NCBI GenBank assembly: GCA_000469685.2
Contig: LS997562.1
Coordinates: forward strand, 9,252,007-9,316,006
Length of the DNA: 64,000 nucleotides
Direction: 5' to 3'
DNA from: Haemonchus contortus
Taxonomy: Eukaryota; Nematoda; Chromadorea; Rhabditida; Trichostrongylidae
Positions 1 to 13,300 of this stretch are shown piece by piece (within the stretch, counting starts at the first letter, position 1; every line of letters starts with the position of its first letter). The position numbers were made by a program, and so were the translations under genes. The notes beneath the pieces were generated by a model, which worked only from the letters and a program-made list of their open reading frames with translations, did not search any database and was not told where the DNA came from.

Positions 1-1076
1 TCGATAGACTGGAAATACTCGGGGATCAAGCCGCAAACCTACGAGAATATGGCAACGCACTCGAAATTGAATGCCGTCAAGAGGAGAGTCAGTCCCGGGA
101 CCAGCTACGGGCTGCGTTAGAGTCGATGCGAAGCCTCATTTCCGACTTTGTGGCTCGTTCCGAAGCCGTGTCTTCACCAGAACAGCAGATCGACAATCAG
201 GGAGACGGAGCCGGAGCGATCAGGATAGACGCGCAGTACATGGAGCAGCTGCATGATCCGGATGAGGAAGAGCAATTAGGAGATGACCTAGTAAGCGTCA
301 ACGAAGACGCACAGGGTACTGATGAGAGCAGCACCGAAACCAGTCTCGAAGAATCAGACGATGACAACCAAGAGATGCGGTAGAAAAAGATGACTTCGAA
401 GAAGAACATGCGATCCAGCATGAAGGAAGCGACAACGAAGTCAACGTGGAAGAAAGGATCGACTAGGAAAGAATCAATCCTGAGGGAGATCAAGAGTTCC
501 GTTCCCAAGAGCATGGTGAGGTACTCGAAGAAGGAGAAACCGAAGTTCGAAACGACGAGCAGGCCGATGAAGATCAACCTATCGAGCAGGCACGCGACAA
601 AGTGGCCGAGCTGTTACTGCAGCTACGACAGGCTAAACAAGCGGTGCGCGATTTCCGACTAATGATGAATGATGTGTAAGAGAGGGAACGATGTCAACTG
701 CAAAGGTTCGATGGAACGATCCAAAACTATCGCGAACGGTTCATGCCATGCGCGTTCTGCGGACATAGAGGGAGCCACTATTCCGACTCCTGCACAGTGT
801 ACATGTTCACGGAAGACCGATGGAGAATAGTGGATCGGGAACAGTTGTGCCCTGCGTGCCTCTATTACATCTTTCAGAGGGCAATGGTGCCGGAAGCAAA
901 ACACAAGGTGCTTCTACTGCAACCAGACAGGGCACCATTCGGCACTATGTACCCTTTCGGAAACGAGTGCGCGCATTGAAGACGAGCTGGAAACTTTACG
1001 GCGACGACATGACGACGCCCAAAACCGCGTCCATGGGCTGATATACAGACTCGAGAGGCGAGGAGTGGACGTGTAA
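1..1076 (+). pseudogene. BEL/Pao-type retrotransposon gag fragment (zinc-knuckle region), frameshifted
   Basis: This is a decayed gag region that enters from the left edge. A frame open from base 3 to 383 encodes a charged, coiled-coil-like stretch. The reading then moves to the frame around 600-880, which carries a Cys/His-rich block (CAFCG-HRGSHYSDSC at about 749-795, then LCPACL). It shifts again near 880 into a frame ending at TAA 1074-1076, with a CX2CX4HX4C zinc knuckle (CFYCNQTGHHSALC) at 909-950. An in-frame stop lies just before the Cys block (about 677). Paired Cys-rich modules of this kind before a CCHC knuckle are familiar from nematode BEL/Pao gag proteins; the family name is inference. 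No protease or polymerase follows, so it is a fragment and not an active element. Confidence 0.6.
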
Positions 1077-1659
1077 CTCCGACAAGCATGGCGGGGCCGG
1101 GAATATCGCGGCAAGCCGCGAGTTGTTGAGATTCGGGTGAGACAAGGAAAAAAGTGTATTTTATATACATATATGTTAGTGCTACACTCTTAGCATGAAA
1201 CATCTGTAATCTTCTCCAACACAGAAAGGCTCCAATGGAATCAGAAGAATGTCGAAAAGGACCATGCAGCTGGGCTCTTCCTTGGTATGTCGGAAAAAAA
1301 CACCAGCTGCACTCTACATATAAGCGCTCAAGCCAGACCATGGGCCGTCGAACTGTACTCTATCTCTTTTCATTCATGATTTATAAACTTGTGTCTCTAC
1401 TCAATGAAAACTCATTTAACGGTATAATTACCCAAGTTTGAGGTCGAACTGTTCGAGTTCCACGCTGCAATAAATCGGTGATTTTTTATCGTGCTATCGT
1501 GTTGGCGCAAGGAAATCGGCTATTTGGAGTTATACATTGAACCACCACAAGAAGACTAAGAGACTCTCCTGACATCACGACAGGTCAGTCCCTTAAAGCA
1601 CTGCTGAGCATGATTCTGCACGACTAACATGACGATTGCTCCATCATTTCGCTAGGCAC
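1077..1659. other. Non-coding spacer between two gag fragments
   Basis: No gene is recognisable. The stretch is AT-rich with stops in all frames and probably belongs to the decayed retroelement neighbourhood. Confidence 0.4.
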
Positions 1660-2095
1660 CAATGAACCTACCAATGAACCTGGCACCTATTCCTATTCAA
1701 AAATTCAGCGGACGCATTTGGGAACGGTATACGTTGTGAGGAGCTCCCGAACATTCCGTGCACTCACGTTAGATGGACGATTTGTACGAACTCAATTATC
1801 TCCTGGATGCGCTCCGAGAGGAAGTGAGAGAAAGAGTAAAACAGTATCAAATCTCGCGAGAAACGTATCCGCTCGCGGTTGAGCTTCTGAAGCAAAGGTA
1901 CGGTGACTTAAGTATTGGTCGATTAGATGATACAGAGGCTAAAAAGTCTACGAGCACAGAGCGACCCCCTAGAAGACCAGGAGAAGCTGTGTGAGCAACT
2001 CTCTTAAATTGTTGCCCAGCTTCGTCTAGAGGGTGAAAAAATATCGGACGTGGACAATATCTTTCTACGGAAGCAGCTCTTCCCTCGGACATACA
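1660..2095 (+). pseudogene. BEL/Pao gag fragment, DUF1759-like, with stops and frameshifts
   Basis: Translation in shifting frames gives the signature order of the DUF1759 gag domain of BEL/Pao elements. First comes PIPIQKFSGRIWE near 1683-1721, then a segment reading HSVHSR, a stop, and DLYELNYLLDALR near 1757-1810. Next is TYPLAVELLKQRYGDL near 1864-1911, and then DQEKLCEQLS, a stop, and IVAQLRLEG-KISDVDNIFLRKQL near 1975-2072. The stops and frame changes show that it is dead. It normally lies just upstream of the knuckle region in an intact element, but here it lies downstream of one, so the two fragments are either rearranged or from different insertions. Confidence 0.65.
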
Positions 2096-4450
2096 CAGAC
2101 CCAAGTAGAGACACACACACGTAGGGGCAAACGTCCTTTGTCTAAAAAGAACGGACCTCCCGACACACTCATTGAACACACCTTTCTCACCAACGCTGGC
2201 CTTTCACTATTACGCATACGACGTTTTCTGGCCATATTCTTCCCACCGATTTTCCCTATCGAGCTAAATGTGGAACGTCAGCCAAAACATTTTTTTGAAC
2301 TAGCGCAATTTGAGTGAAGTGCGGTTGTTGGCATTTGACAGGTTTCGACGCTGGGAGAGGAAAGAAGAAAGAAAAGATAGTGGGAAGCAATAAAGAAATC
2401 GAAAAACAAAAGAAAGTAGAGACGAAGGTTTGATATATTCTTATGTAAATTTACTGTTTAGTTCTTTTGTGTTCCTCCCGGTAGTCAGATTCAAAAAAAT
2501 CAAAATCAAAAGTCAAAATCATTTTTACACTTCTGAATTTCTGGCCGGAGGAAAAATGTCGAGATTATTGAGAATTGGATTTGGACATTACTAAAACCGC
2601 TACGGCTATGACAGAAATGCCTACGATAATCCGCCTAAAGTGGAAATTGGCTTTCTAATAAGTCAAAATTACGAATTTGGCACCATTATGACAAGATCAG
2701 CAAAGAAAGCTTTCTGCACTGATTTTCATCCTTTTACGAATAACAGCTGTGAGAATTAGCTTCAGAAAAAGGGAAGTTGCAGAAATTCAAAGAGGTTAAT
2801 TAGGTTGAAAATGGAATCACTTTGGAAAAAGCCTGCAGCATACTTTTTTTCTTACCGTCAACCTTTCAAATGGACTGAATCTGCTTTTCCGACGAAAAGA
2901 AAAGATTCACTGACCTGCACGTCCACATTGAGCTGCCTGCTCCTTTTACGTATTCTTCTCCGTTTTGGCATTTGGTCCAAGCGGCAGAACTGGTACAATT
3001 GGCAATAAGCACAGGGTTCTATAATAGAGCACAAATCCGAAGAACCATTAAAACAGTGATGTCGACGGTAATGGCTCTAAATAAGGTTCACATGTTGATT
3101 TTTGTTTGTTTGTTTATTTATTTGAGAGTCAATGTCGTACCAAAGCAGCTTACAGAATTATTTGAAAAGATCTACCACTGCGTATAGAAAGAATCAAAGA
3201 ACCGAAAAGCTTTCAGGAAAAACTCTAAAGAAGCTGGTAATTATCAGTGAAAGAAGGAAGTCTTCGGAAGAACAGAATGAAAGGAACTGCAAAGCAAAGG
3301 AAAAAACGAAGAAACACTGAGAAAATAGCAGGACATTGTGATTAGAAATAGAATGAGAAGACTAATCAACCAGAACATCCAAATCCGATTGAGAAGTCCA
3401 AAAAACGTTACTTGAACAAATATCATTGTTACTGCTTTAAAATATGAAGACATTCATAAGAAGATTTCGAAAAGTTACTTCAAAACTGGGGCGACTCGGA
3501 CACAGGGAAGGAATTTTGGTTTACTCAACTCTCCATCTCATTAAAAGAAGCAAGGATTTATTTAGAGCTGACAAATATCTGGAAAAAAGAGAAAAGGGAG
3601 ATGAAGAAAAGAGAAATGCCAATTTTATGGGGGGAAATGTCGAAGAGAGAGGATATGGGGAGCCAGTGAAGGTATCGAACGGGTCTGAGGTCACGGACCA
3701 CCACAGAAGATCATTTCGCCATTCGACAACCACCCAGATGTCTCAAACAAATGGAGCTTTGCTGAAAAAAAAGTTGGAATAGTGGAAAAAGAATATTTTA
3801 CAGTTCCTGAGTTCATATGGCTCCTATAATTGAAAAGAAATAAAAAAGGGTCTGGGGAAGAGCAACGGGGAAAACTATTTGACTCTCTAGGGGTACGTTC
3901 AAGGACTGTAAAGAACTACACATTGTTACAAACTAAAAAGATGCTAAGTTTAAGAGTTGTTGAGTAACTGTGTTTGTTTATTTGTTTGTTTTGGAGTGTC
4001 AAACACTCGTCAGAAAGACATGTAGCAAGGGAATTTCATGAAGCGGCACTTACAAGGAGGTGAAGAGAACTTCCACTCACTCTCCAGTCACGGGATCGAA
4101 CTTGAAGAAACGCTATCAAGAGGTTGAAGTAAGATTTCCAGCTGTTTCCTCTGCCTAGATGTGTAACTCAGCACGCCCAGCTCTTTCAAAACCTTGTTTT
4201 TGTGTTTTTCACTTTTTTTTTCTTCCCGGGAGTCTCCCAAAAGTCTTTATTGGAGAGTAACAGGAACCAATTGATTGCCTAGCTTTCCTCGGGACTTTTC
4301 AGTGAACCCACCTCCTTTCCGACTATTCTCGAGCATTCGTTTTTTCCAATTTGTTCGCTATCATTTTTTACCTTTTTCCATCTTTTTGGCAACTCTAGAT
4401 GTGATTGTTGTGAAAGTCAGAAAGGACACAATAATTTCTTTATTGGCAGC
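2096..4450. other. AT-rich intergenic region without a supported gene
   Basis: Only short open frames occur. The longest, about 3444-3782 on plus (112 codons), is lysine- and serine-rich with no family resemblance and no sensible splice context. Two TTTG/TTTA-rich tracts at about 3104-3121 and 3974-3990 are simple-sequence remnants. Nothing else is supported. Confidence 0.4.
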
Positions 4451-5477
4451 TTAATATCCTTTTATGAATACTTCGTAAACTTCAGCCAAAATTAACATCA
4501 AGGCTGCCGTTATTTGAACACAACATGCGCAAGTCCACATGAAATTTCCACTTTTTCCCGGAAACATCACCATTGAGTACACCAGAAGACCGACGATGAA
4601 TGGTGTGAACACTTCTGCAACGAGGATGACTTATCAGAGCCAGTTGATGAGTCAATCAATCGATTATCGATTAGAAACCATGTCTGAGAAACTTGCCTGC
4701 AGCATACATCAATTTCAACTGGGTATCCTTTTCTCGTACCATTTGACGCATGTCAAAACGACCATCAATACTGTTGACCCTAGGAAACCATCTGTTTAAT
4801 ACCAAGGAATTTACACTTCCAACTTTTCCCTAGCCCCTACAAGAAGCGGTCATGCACAAAATGCATAGTGATTGTACGCGCGTAAACTCGATAATCATTC
4901 CACCGAGCACACAACGTGCGATGGGTTGAAGAGATTAAAACTTTCCGGCCGAAAAAAACCTCTGAACACGAAACGATTTTGTCCACTGATCTTTAAATAC
5001 TCGAACAATTTCATTTGTAGAAGTTAGACTGTCATGACATCGCCGTGACATACACCGGCGACCATGGTGTATGTCACGGCAATGTCATCAACACGATCGG
5101 TGTTCTTTGGAGCTATGCTTATATGAGCTAGTAAGTAGGAGCGAAACCCTTACCAACGTTTTGCGAGTACATAGAAATTGTAGAGGCATAGGGCAGTTGC
5201 CAAAATAAATGTCCCTGATCCAATGTAGTCAGAATTAGAATAAAGCACAAAAATCTGGAAATTTTGAAAAGTTCCGTGGTGTGAAACTACTGTTCTTTGG
5301 CTTCTGCATCAGAAGCTAGCAGACAGCAAGTGAATCCGATAAGAACTTACCTGGATCATTACACAGGTAAGTTGTGCAGCTCTACCATTACTGATGAGGT
5401 TTGCATAGCTAAATGCCTGAAAATCAGGCACATCGTAACTTTGTCGTGGGTAAAATCACCCATATAACACGAACCAT
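4451..5477 (-). CDS. Small four-pass membrane protein, paralogue A (143 aa)
   Basis: Five exons on minus: 5460-5477, 5351-5416, 5154-5254, 4697-4779 and 4451-4614 (432 nt, 143 aa plus stop). All junctions keep phase. The protein has about four hydrophobic helices, near residues 17-34, 42-58, 88-106 and 116-137, and a polar loop between helices 2 and 3 with the motif IDGRFDMRQ. The C-terminus is short and charged (EVYEVFIKGY). The last intron begins with GC (gcaagt), a non-canonical but functional donor type. It is divergent from and paralogous to the gene at 5656-8309: exons 3-5 here (101, 83 and 164 nt) equal that gene's exons 2-4 in length and phase. I do not recognise a named family; a tetraspan membrane protein restricted to nematodes is a reasonable description. 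The 18-nt first coding exon is the least certain part. Confidence 0.75.
5034..5088. repeat. 23-bp-arm hairpin in intron of paralogue A
   Basis: Arms at 5034-5056 and 5066-5088 pair with one mismatch around a 9-nt loop. The core GCCGTGACATACA recurs in a second hairpin at 5841-5885, inside an intron of the divergent paralogue. Function unknown. Confidence 0.8.
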
Positions 5478-5655
5478 TGCTGTTCTTGAGTTGCCGAGTA
5501 GTTGAACTGAACCTCACTCCTCACCAGAACTTATCGTAGCATGCGATCGATAACAAACAAATCGTTTATGCAATCGATAACGAACAACCTCATCCGGTCA
5601 TGTTCACTTTTGAACGACGGCTGTACAACTAAGGCGAAGGGGCAGCTGTTGTTCT
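5478..5655. promoter_or_regulatory. Candidate bidirectional promoter with a direct repeat
   Basis: The 178 bp between the start codons of the divergent paralogues contain two near-identical 20-nt direct repeats, 5541-5560 and 5568-5587 (18 of 20 identical, spaced 27 nt). Each holds an ATCGATAAC core followed by an AACAA tract; on the opposite strand this reads TTGTTTGTTATCGAT, resembling forkhead (TGTTTGT) and GATA-like words. No clear TATA box. That it drives both genes is inference from position. Confidence 0.45.
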
Positions 5656-8309
<2,654 letters not shown>

Positions 8310-8506
8310 TTGCATCCAACGATCAGAGCAAATTTCGTATATACGCTGATACTGCTTCTTCTTGTTTTAATAAATTTTAACTAGTACCTGTTTCCGGTCA
8401 GACAGAAGGGATAAAGTCGTGAGCGGATGGTGAGCAATGACTTTTGGGGAGCTCCCTCGACGTAGGAGTTGGGGACTTTCTACCTGCCCGACAGAACGGC
8501 GCTATG

Positions 8507-8760
8507 GGGTGTGGTGCAGTAGTAACGAAATTGTCGCGTCACGGCGAGAGGGACACCGCGCGCGAAGGAATGTAGCAGAATGCAGCAGAAAGTAAGAAAT
8601 ACAGGAACAAAGAAGTAATAGTAGAATCATACCGAAAGTATAAATCGCATAGCGAATGAGCTCTATAAAGAACGCTAGAACTGTAGTAACGAGGCAAATG
8701 GTCCGCGACAGCCGCGTGCGGCGGATCGAATACACAAAACCGTTTCTACTGCTCGTCTCC
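8507..8760 (-). mobile_element. MITE-like repeat, copy 1 of 3, with remnant hydrophobic ORF
   Basis: Ends are imperfect inverted repeats sharing GCAGTAG-AACG. Two further copies lie at 20726-20981 (same orientation) and 48309-48562 (opposite). On minus it keeps an open frame of 77 codons (8502-8735) with the conserved block SR-ICLV-x-VLAFFI. A 1-nt deletion relative to the other copies shifts the frame after about 40 codons. See the finding on this family. Confidence 0.7.
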
Positions 8761-10390
8761 CCGGCGCAATAGTTCTCTCAACGTCAGAATTACGCCCCTA
8801 TCTCGACTGGTCTTGTCTACATTCCTCATATATGAACGTTGAAGGGCGGAGAGTTTTGACAAAAGCTGACGTCTGGGACAATGGAAACATTGAAAAAATG
8901 TATTTATAACGGCAGCATCTCAAACTTAAAAATTTTTGTCACATTATGAACGAAAAATTTACAGGAAGCATTACTACACATGTGTCGTTAGGTCAGAAAG
9001 CGGATTCGGGAGAAACTTTTAGCTGCTGCGCACGTTTGGCAGCCAACTAAAGAACCTCGCACCAACCCACCCCACGAAAAGAAAGTGGTCAAGGGCACGA
9101 AAGGGGGGTGGGAGGGGAGAAAGAGAGTAGGTAGGAATACTAGAAAGAACTAGTAGATAGAACCATGAAAGACAACTTTGCATAGCACCCTTACTGACCT
9201 AACGACCACCTGTTTCATCGGGAAACTGAAAACACTGAAATACAACATTCAATACAGGTAGAACCAGTTTTAGAGCAAGGTCAACGAACGGTATAGGTAG
9301 ACAACAGGTCATAAAATGAATTTCAAAACAGATCGAAGCGAAGAAATGCAATTCGCCTAAAAGTCGAACAAGAGTAAAACGAAAGAAACCAATATGCGGT
9401 AAAAAAAAGAAGTAGGAAAGGCTTCAAAACTGGCTCAATTTTATGGAAAGCTTGGGCATAGGTTCGAACCCTATTAATGGCGTACATTTTGCCCATAGCA
9501 TTTCCGAAACCTACGGCAATTAGATGCCAAGATTTCCCCCTCCCTTCGCAAAACACGCAGCAGAAGCCCGGAAAGCTTGGCTTCTCCACTCCAAAATGGA
9601 AGAAGGAAGAGGTGATGCTTGATGCTGACATCAAGCATAGCAGCATACTGGACTGGGGTGAAGGTCAGGTTAGACCACCCCAGATGGCGACGCCGGTTAC
9701 CTCATGCGCGGCAGTATTGACTAGTCGTGTTACGGAATTTCACCTCCATCCTGTGGTAAATGAAAGGCTTTTCACGGCTAAAGAGTTCGTTTCCCCGGAT
9801 GACCGACCCTAGAGGTGTGTCCTGAACAATACATCACGGTACTAGTTAATGAAGTAGCTGACTGAACAATAGAATACGCTGAGCACTTCAGATAACCACC
9901 GGGTAAGCGCTGTTGAGTCAGGGTGCGAGTTCGCCTCACGAAACGTGCTACCCTCTCCAATGACTCGTTTTTCTGCGTAAACATATCGATACATTCCCGT
10001 ATAGAGCGACGTTCATTTCTGCCCTAACCTAACAACACCAACCGCCAAGGTTCCAGTAAGGATCAAAAGACCTTGAAGCCTTGAAGCAATGAGTTCATCG
10101 AGGGGTCGGAATTGACTGAGAGTTCCACCCAGAATTCCGGGGTGTCGAAAGTACGGGCATGACTTAGGCCATTTAGGCACCACCCCGTATCAATTCCTCC
10201 ACGCTCTAGTGTAGGTGGGTACTCTGCCCACCTCCATAGACAGTTTTGAAAACGTGGGGAAGCCTGAAAGGCCCGAACGGCCTCAGCTCCAACACCTTAT
10301 ACCACGAGAGAGATCGAATACACTGAGAATAAATTAAATAATTATACAATCAAACAGAAATAAATAAAAAAAAGCCAGCAGCAATGTTGC
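8761..10390. other. Intergenic region, no supported gene
   Basis: Short open frames only. A B-box-like word (GGTTCGAACCC, near 9461-9471) has no matching A box or cloverleaf. The stretch 10020-10300 looks like an interspersed repeat (rich in CACC, GGTGG words) but no boundaries could be set. The last exon of the decapping nuclease begins (in reverse) at 10391. Confidence 0.4.
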
Positions 10391-13300
10391 CTATTCCAAA
10401 TTGAAATGAACGCGAAAGGCATAAGTGAAGAAGTCGATGTCAGGAAGTGGAACGGAATGAATCGTAATTTCATCGCGATTCTGTTCATAACGAACCAGAC
10501 ATGCTTCACCATCCACTTCCAGTAGTTCACGAAGCTTAAATGGTCGACATCACCTTGGAAAACATCTTTCAATGCTTTCATTAATTAGCCTAACACTGTA
10601 GGGGTAATTATGAAAGAGCAGTCTTGAAAAAAAAAGCAGGAACATATTAGATCCACCCTTTAGATCCCATCCTTCTGTGAATTTTTCGGGTCCGGAATCT
10701 TGTCCCCGAAAGTGGCGTCGCGCACACCGCATCTGCCGCGTATCGCAGGATTGCGATGGAACATTGGAGCGCGCAATTTGTGAGGTAGGAAGTCCTTTAA
10801 TTATTTGAATCGGCTGGCCGCTCTTCAATTCCAATGCGATCTTGATCGTCGCTGATACAAAAGGAGTCATTCTAATTAATCAAGTCTAATAAGCATAAAA
10901 ACGAAAAAGAAACAAAAAAAACGATCGAGTCTGCTAAAAAAAAAAGAAAGGCAATCAACGAAAAATATTGCGTCATATCGATTGGCGTGGAGGCGGGGTG
11001 AGTACGGTAGTTGAGGTGACATTTGCCGCATGCCGCAAGGGAGAATGCCGCAATCGGGGAGAAGCCCGTTACCCGAATTTTCCACACACAACTTCTCCTA
11101 TGTTTCGAACAAGCATATAGAAGGACTTCTAAGGGACTGTCAGAATATTTTTAAAGCTGGTATCCAGCTTCTCAAGCGTATTTTAATGAATAAGGGCTTC
11201 TCAGAATAAGAAGACCAAAAAAGAGCCAGTAGTTTTTTCGGAAGACCTCTAAATTAAGTTGTAGTTTATAGTCATTTCTATACTGTATATTATAACTTGA
11301 TTCTTTTGTGATTTGCGTGAGGAGACTTATTTTAAAAAACGCACGACCAACCGATGTCAATACATTCGACAGCAGATTCATACAGACATTTCCAGACCAT
11401 TCACCTCTTTTTGGTAACTCGTCCGTATGTGCAAACCCGACCTGAAAATGAAGATAGGTTCTCTTTGAGCAAATCTCAAAACACAGCAGTTACCCCAAGT
11501 GAAATGTATGGTTTGTCTACTCCCAATTAAAGCCGATTGGAAGGATGAAGGTAGCATAATTAGACGCAATTGCAAAGAGAAATAGGAATGCCCTTTTTAT
11601 GAAAAAACGATCACATTCATTCATATCCCATGGAAAAGCCCACGCAAAAAGGCTTTGTTCCAGACAAAAGAACAAACGGCAAATTGAGAAGCTCGTTCGT
11701 CACTGGCCAGTATGTAGTATGTTCAAACACGCTCTCGCACAGACGGATTCCGGTCACACCCCTGAGATCCAAGCCCGTTAAACTTGACATAATGCGTATC
11801 TCCTTGTACTTTTCTTGGAAGTCAAAAGCCGAAAGTGGTGATCGTAATACTGAAATAGGTGACCCGACCGACACAGACCGAACTCAGACATAGAGCTTCC
11901 TACGTACAAGGTAAGTACTATAAAGTAAGCTCGACAGACGCCTGCTGTAGATAGTCACTTCTCGGACCTTCGTTGTCCTCTTACCACTCCCTTTTCAGGA
12001 CCGGGCATGTTCCTTCGATGGATAAATAAATGCATAAATCTCCCAGTTATTCCATCCATCTAGAGAAACTGACTGTGTCAAGCGGACGAAGTCTCGAGGC
12101 TCCGAGGCGTGACCAGAATCCGCTCATGAAAGAACGTGTTTGAACGAATTACCTAATTGGCCAGTCTGACAGAGGAGCATCTAATTTTGCACGTTTCGCT
12201 TTTAATGCCAGCTCCTACGCATTGATCCCGTTGGTTAATAATTCAGACGTTCCTTTCCATCTCGCATAATTTGCTTCCTTTGGAAAAACCAGAATTCTAG
12301 AAACTCTCAAGTCATACCTTCTTCACGATTCCGTCATCATCGCGATATCCAACAATTACATCACGAATCCCAAGAAGGAATGACTGCAACCACCATTTCA
12401 TGCTTTTTTGCTTCCAGAAGGTACCTTCAAGAGCATGTCGTTGAGTCTTCAGCTCTATTGGATCTCCCTCTGAAATGGATGGGGTAAATAATCGAAAGCA
12501 AACACGAAAGTCGTAAACACGATGATCAGGCGGACATAGCCATTGGAATTCTTGCGCCTTCGTGTCCATGCCAACGCTTCATCGTAGGTATAGTAAAGTA
12601 TGGTAAACAGTTATGCTTAACTCTAATTAGGCGTAAAATAACAGCGAAATGGGAATTACCTACTTGATAATAATCACCTTTATTGATGGCATCCACTTCA
12701 CCGCTGTAAACCAACCGTAAGGGACGTCCAGATGTAGCGGCAAGAGTGGATTTGACAACCATTGCAAACTCTTCGCGGCATGTTACCGGTTCATTTACAT
12801 TTGGCACGCCCTAAATTAAATGCCACAAGTCCAAAGGAAAACGAGCAAGAATCAAGAACGTGATTTGAAGAAAGGCTCTTGTTCGACTCTCGCACCGATT
12901 GACACGAGCATTTGAGCACATATCTGGCCAATATAAATATCGAAACCACACAATTTATGTTAACCAAGCCTTCCGTAATTTCATGGTTGACCAGCTGAAT
13001 TGTCCGGCTGGTGCCTGGCTCGCCACCTGCGCTATTTCCAAGTATGGACGCACAGGGAAAGCAGGAGTTATTCAGTGATTTCCGGCCGACACACACACAT
13101 TCTGACACTCCCCGACCGCCACGAGCGGAATACTGCTCAAGCCTTGCATGTTTAAGTAACCTGGATCATTCGCCACTATTCCAACTTACATCTTTATTCA
13201 AAGTGCGCTCATGTCCCCCACGTTCCGTTCTCCTACTCAATCCGCCTCCCTCTCCTTCTCGAGTAGAGTTCAGCTCACTTCCTACCACCTATCACCAGTG

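Noticed and set aside
9440..9480. tRNA gene suggested by a GGTTCGAACCC word
   Set aside because: No A box or acceptor-stem pairing at the required distance.
10550..10870. 106-codon minus frame between dom-3 exons
   Set aside because: Overlaps a last-exon acceptor and looks like an interspersed repeat; it does not extend dom-3 in phase.
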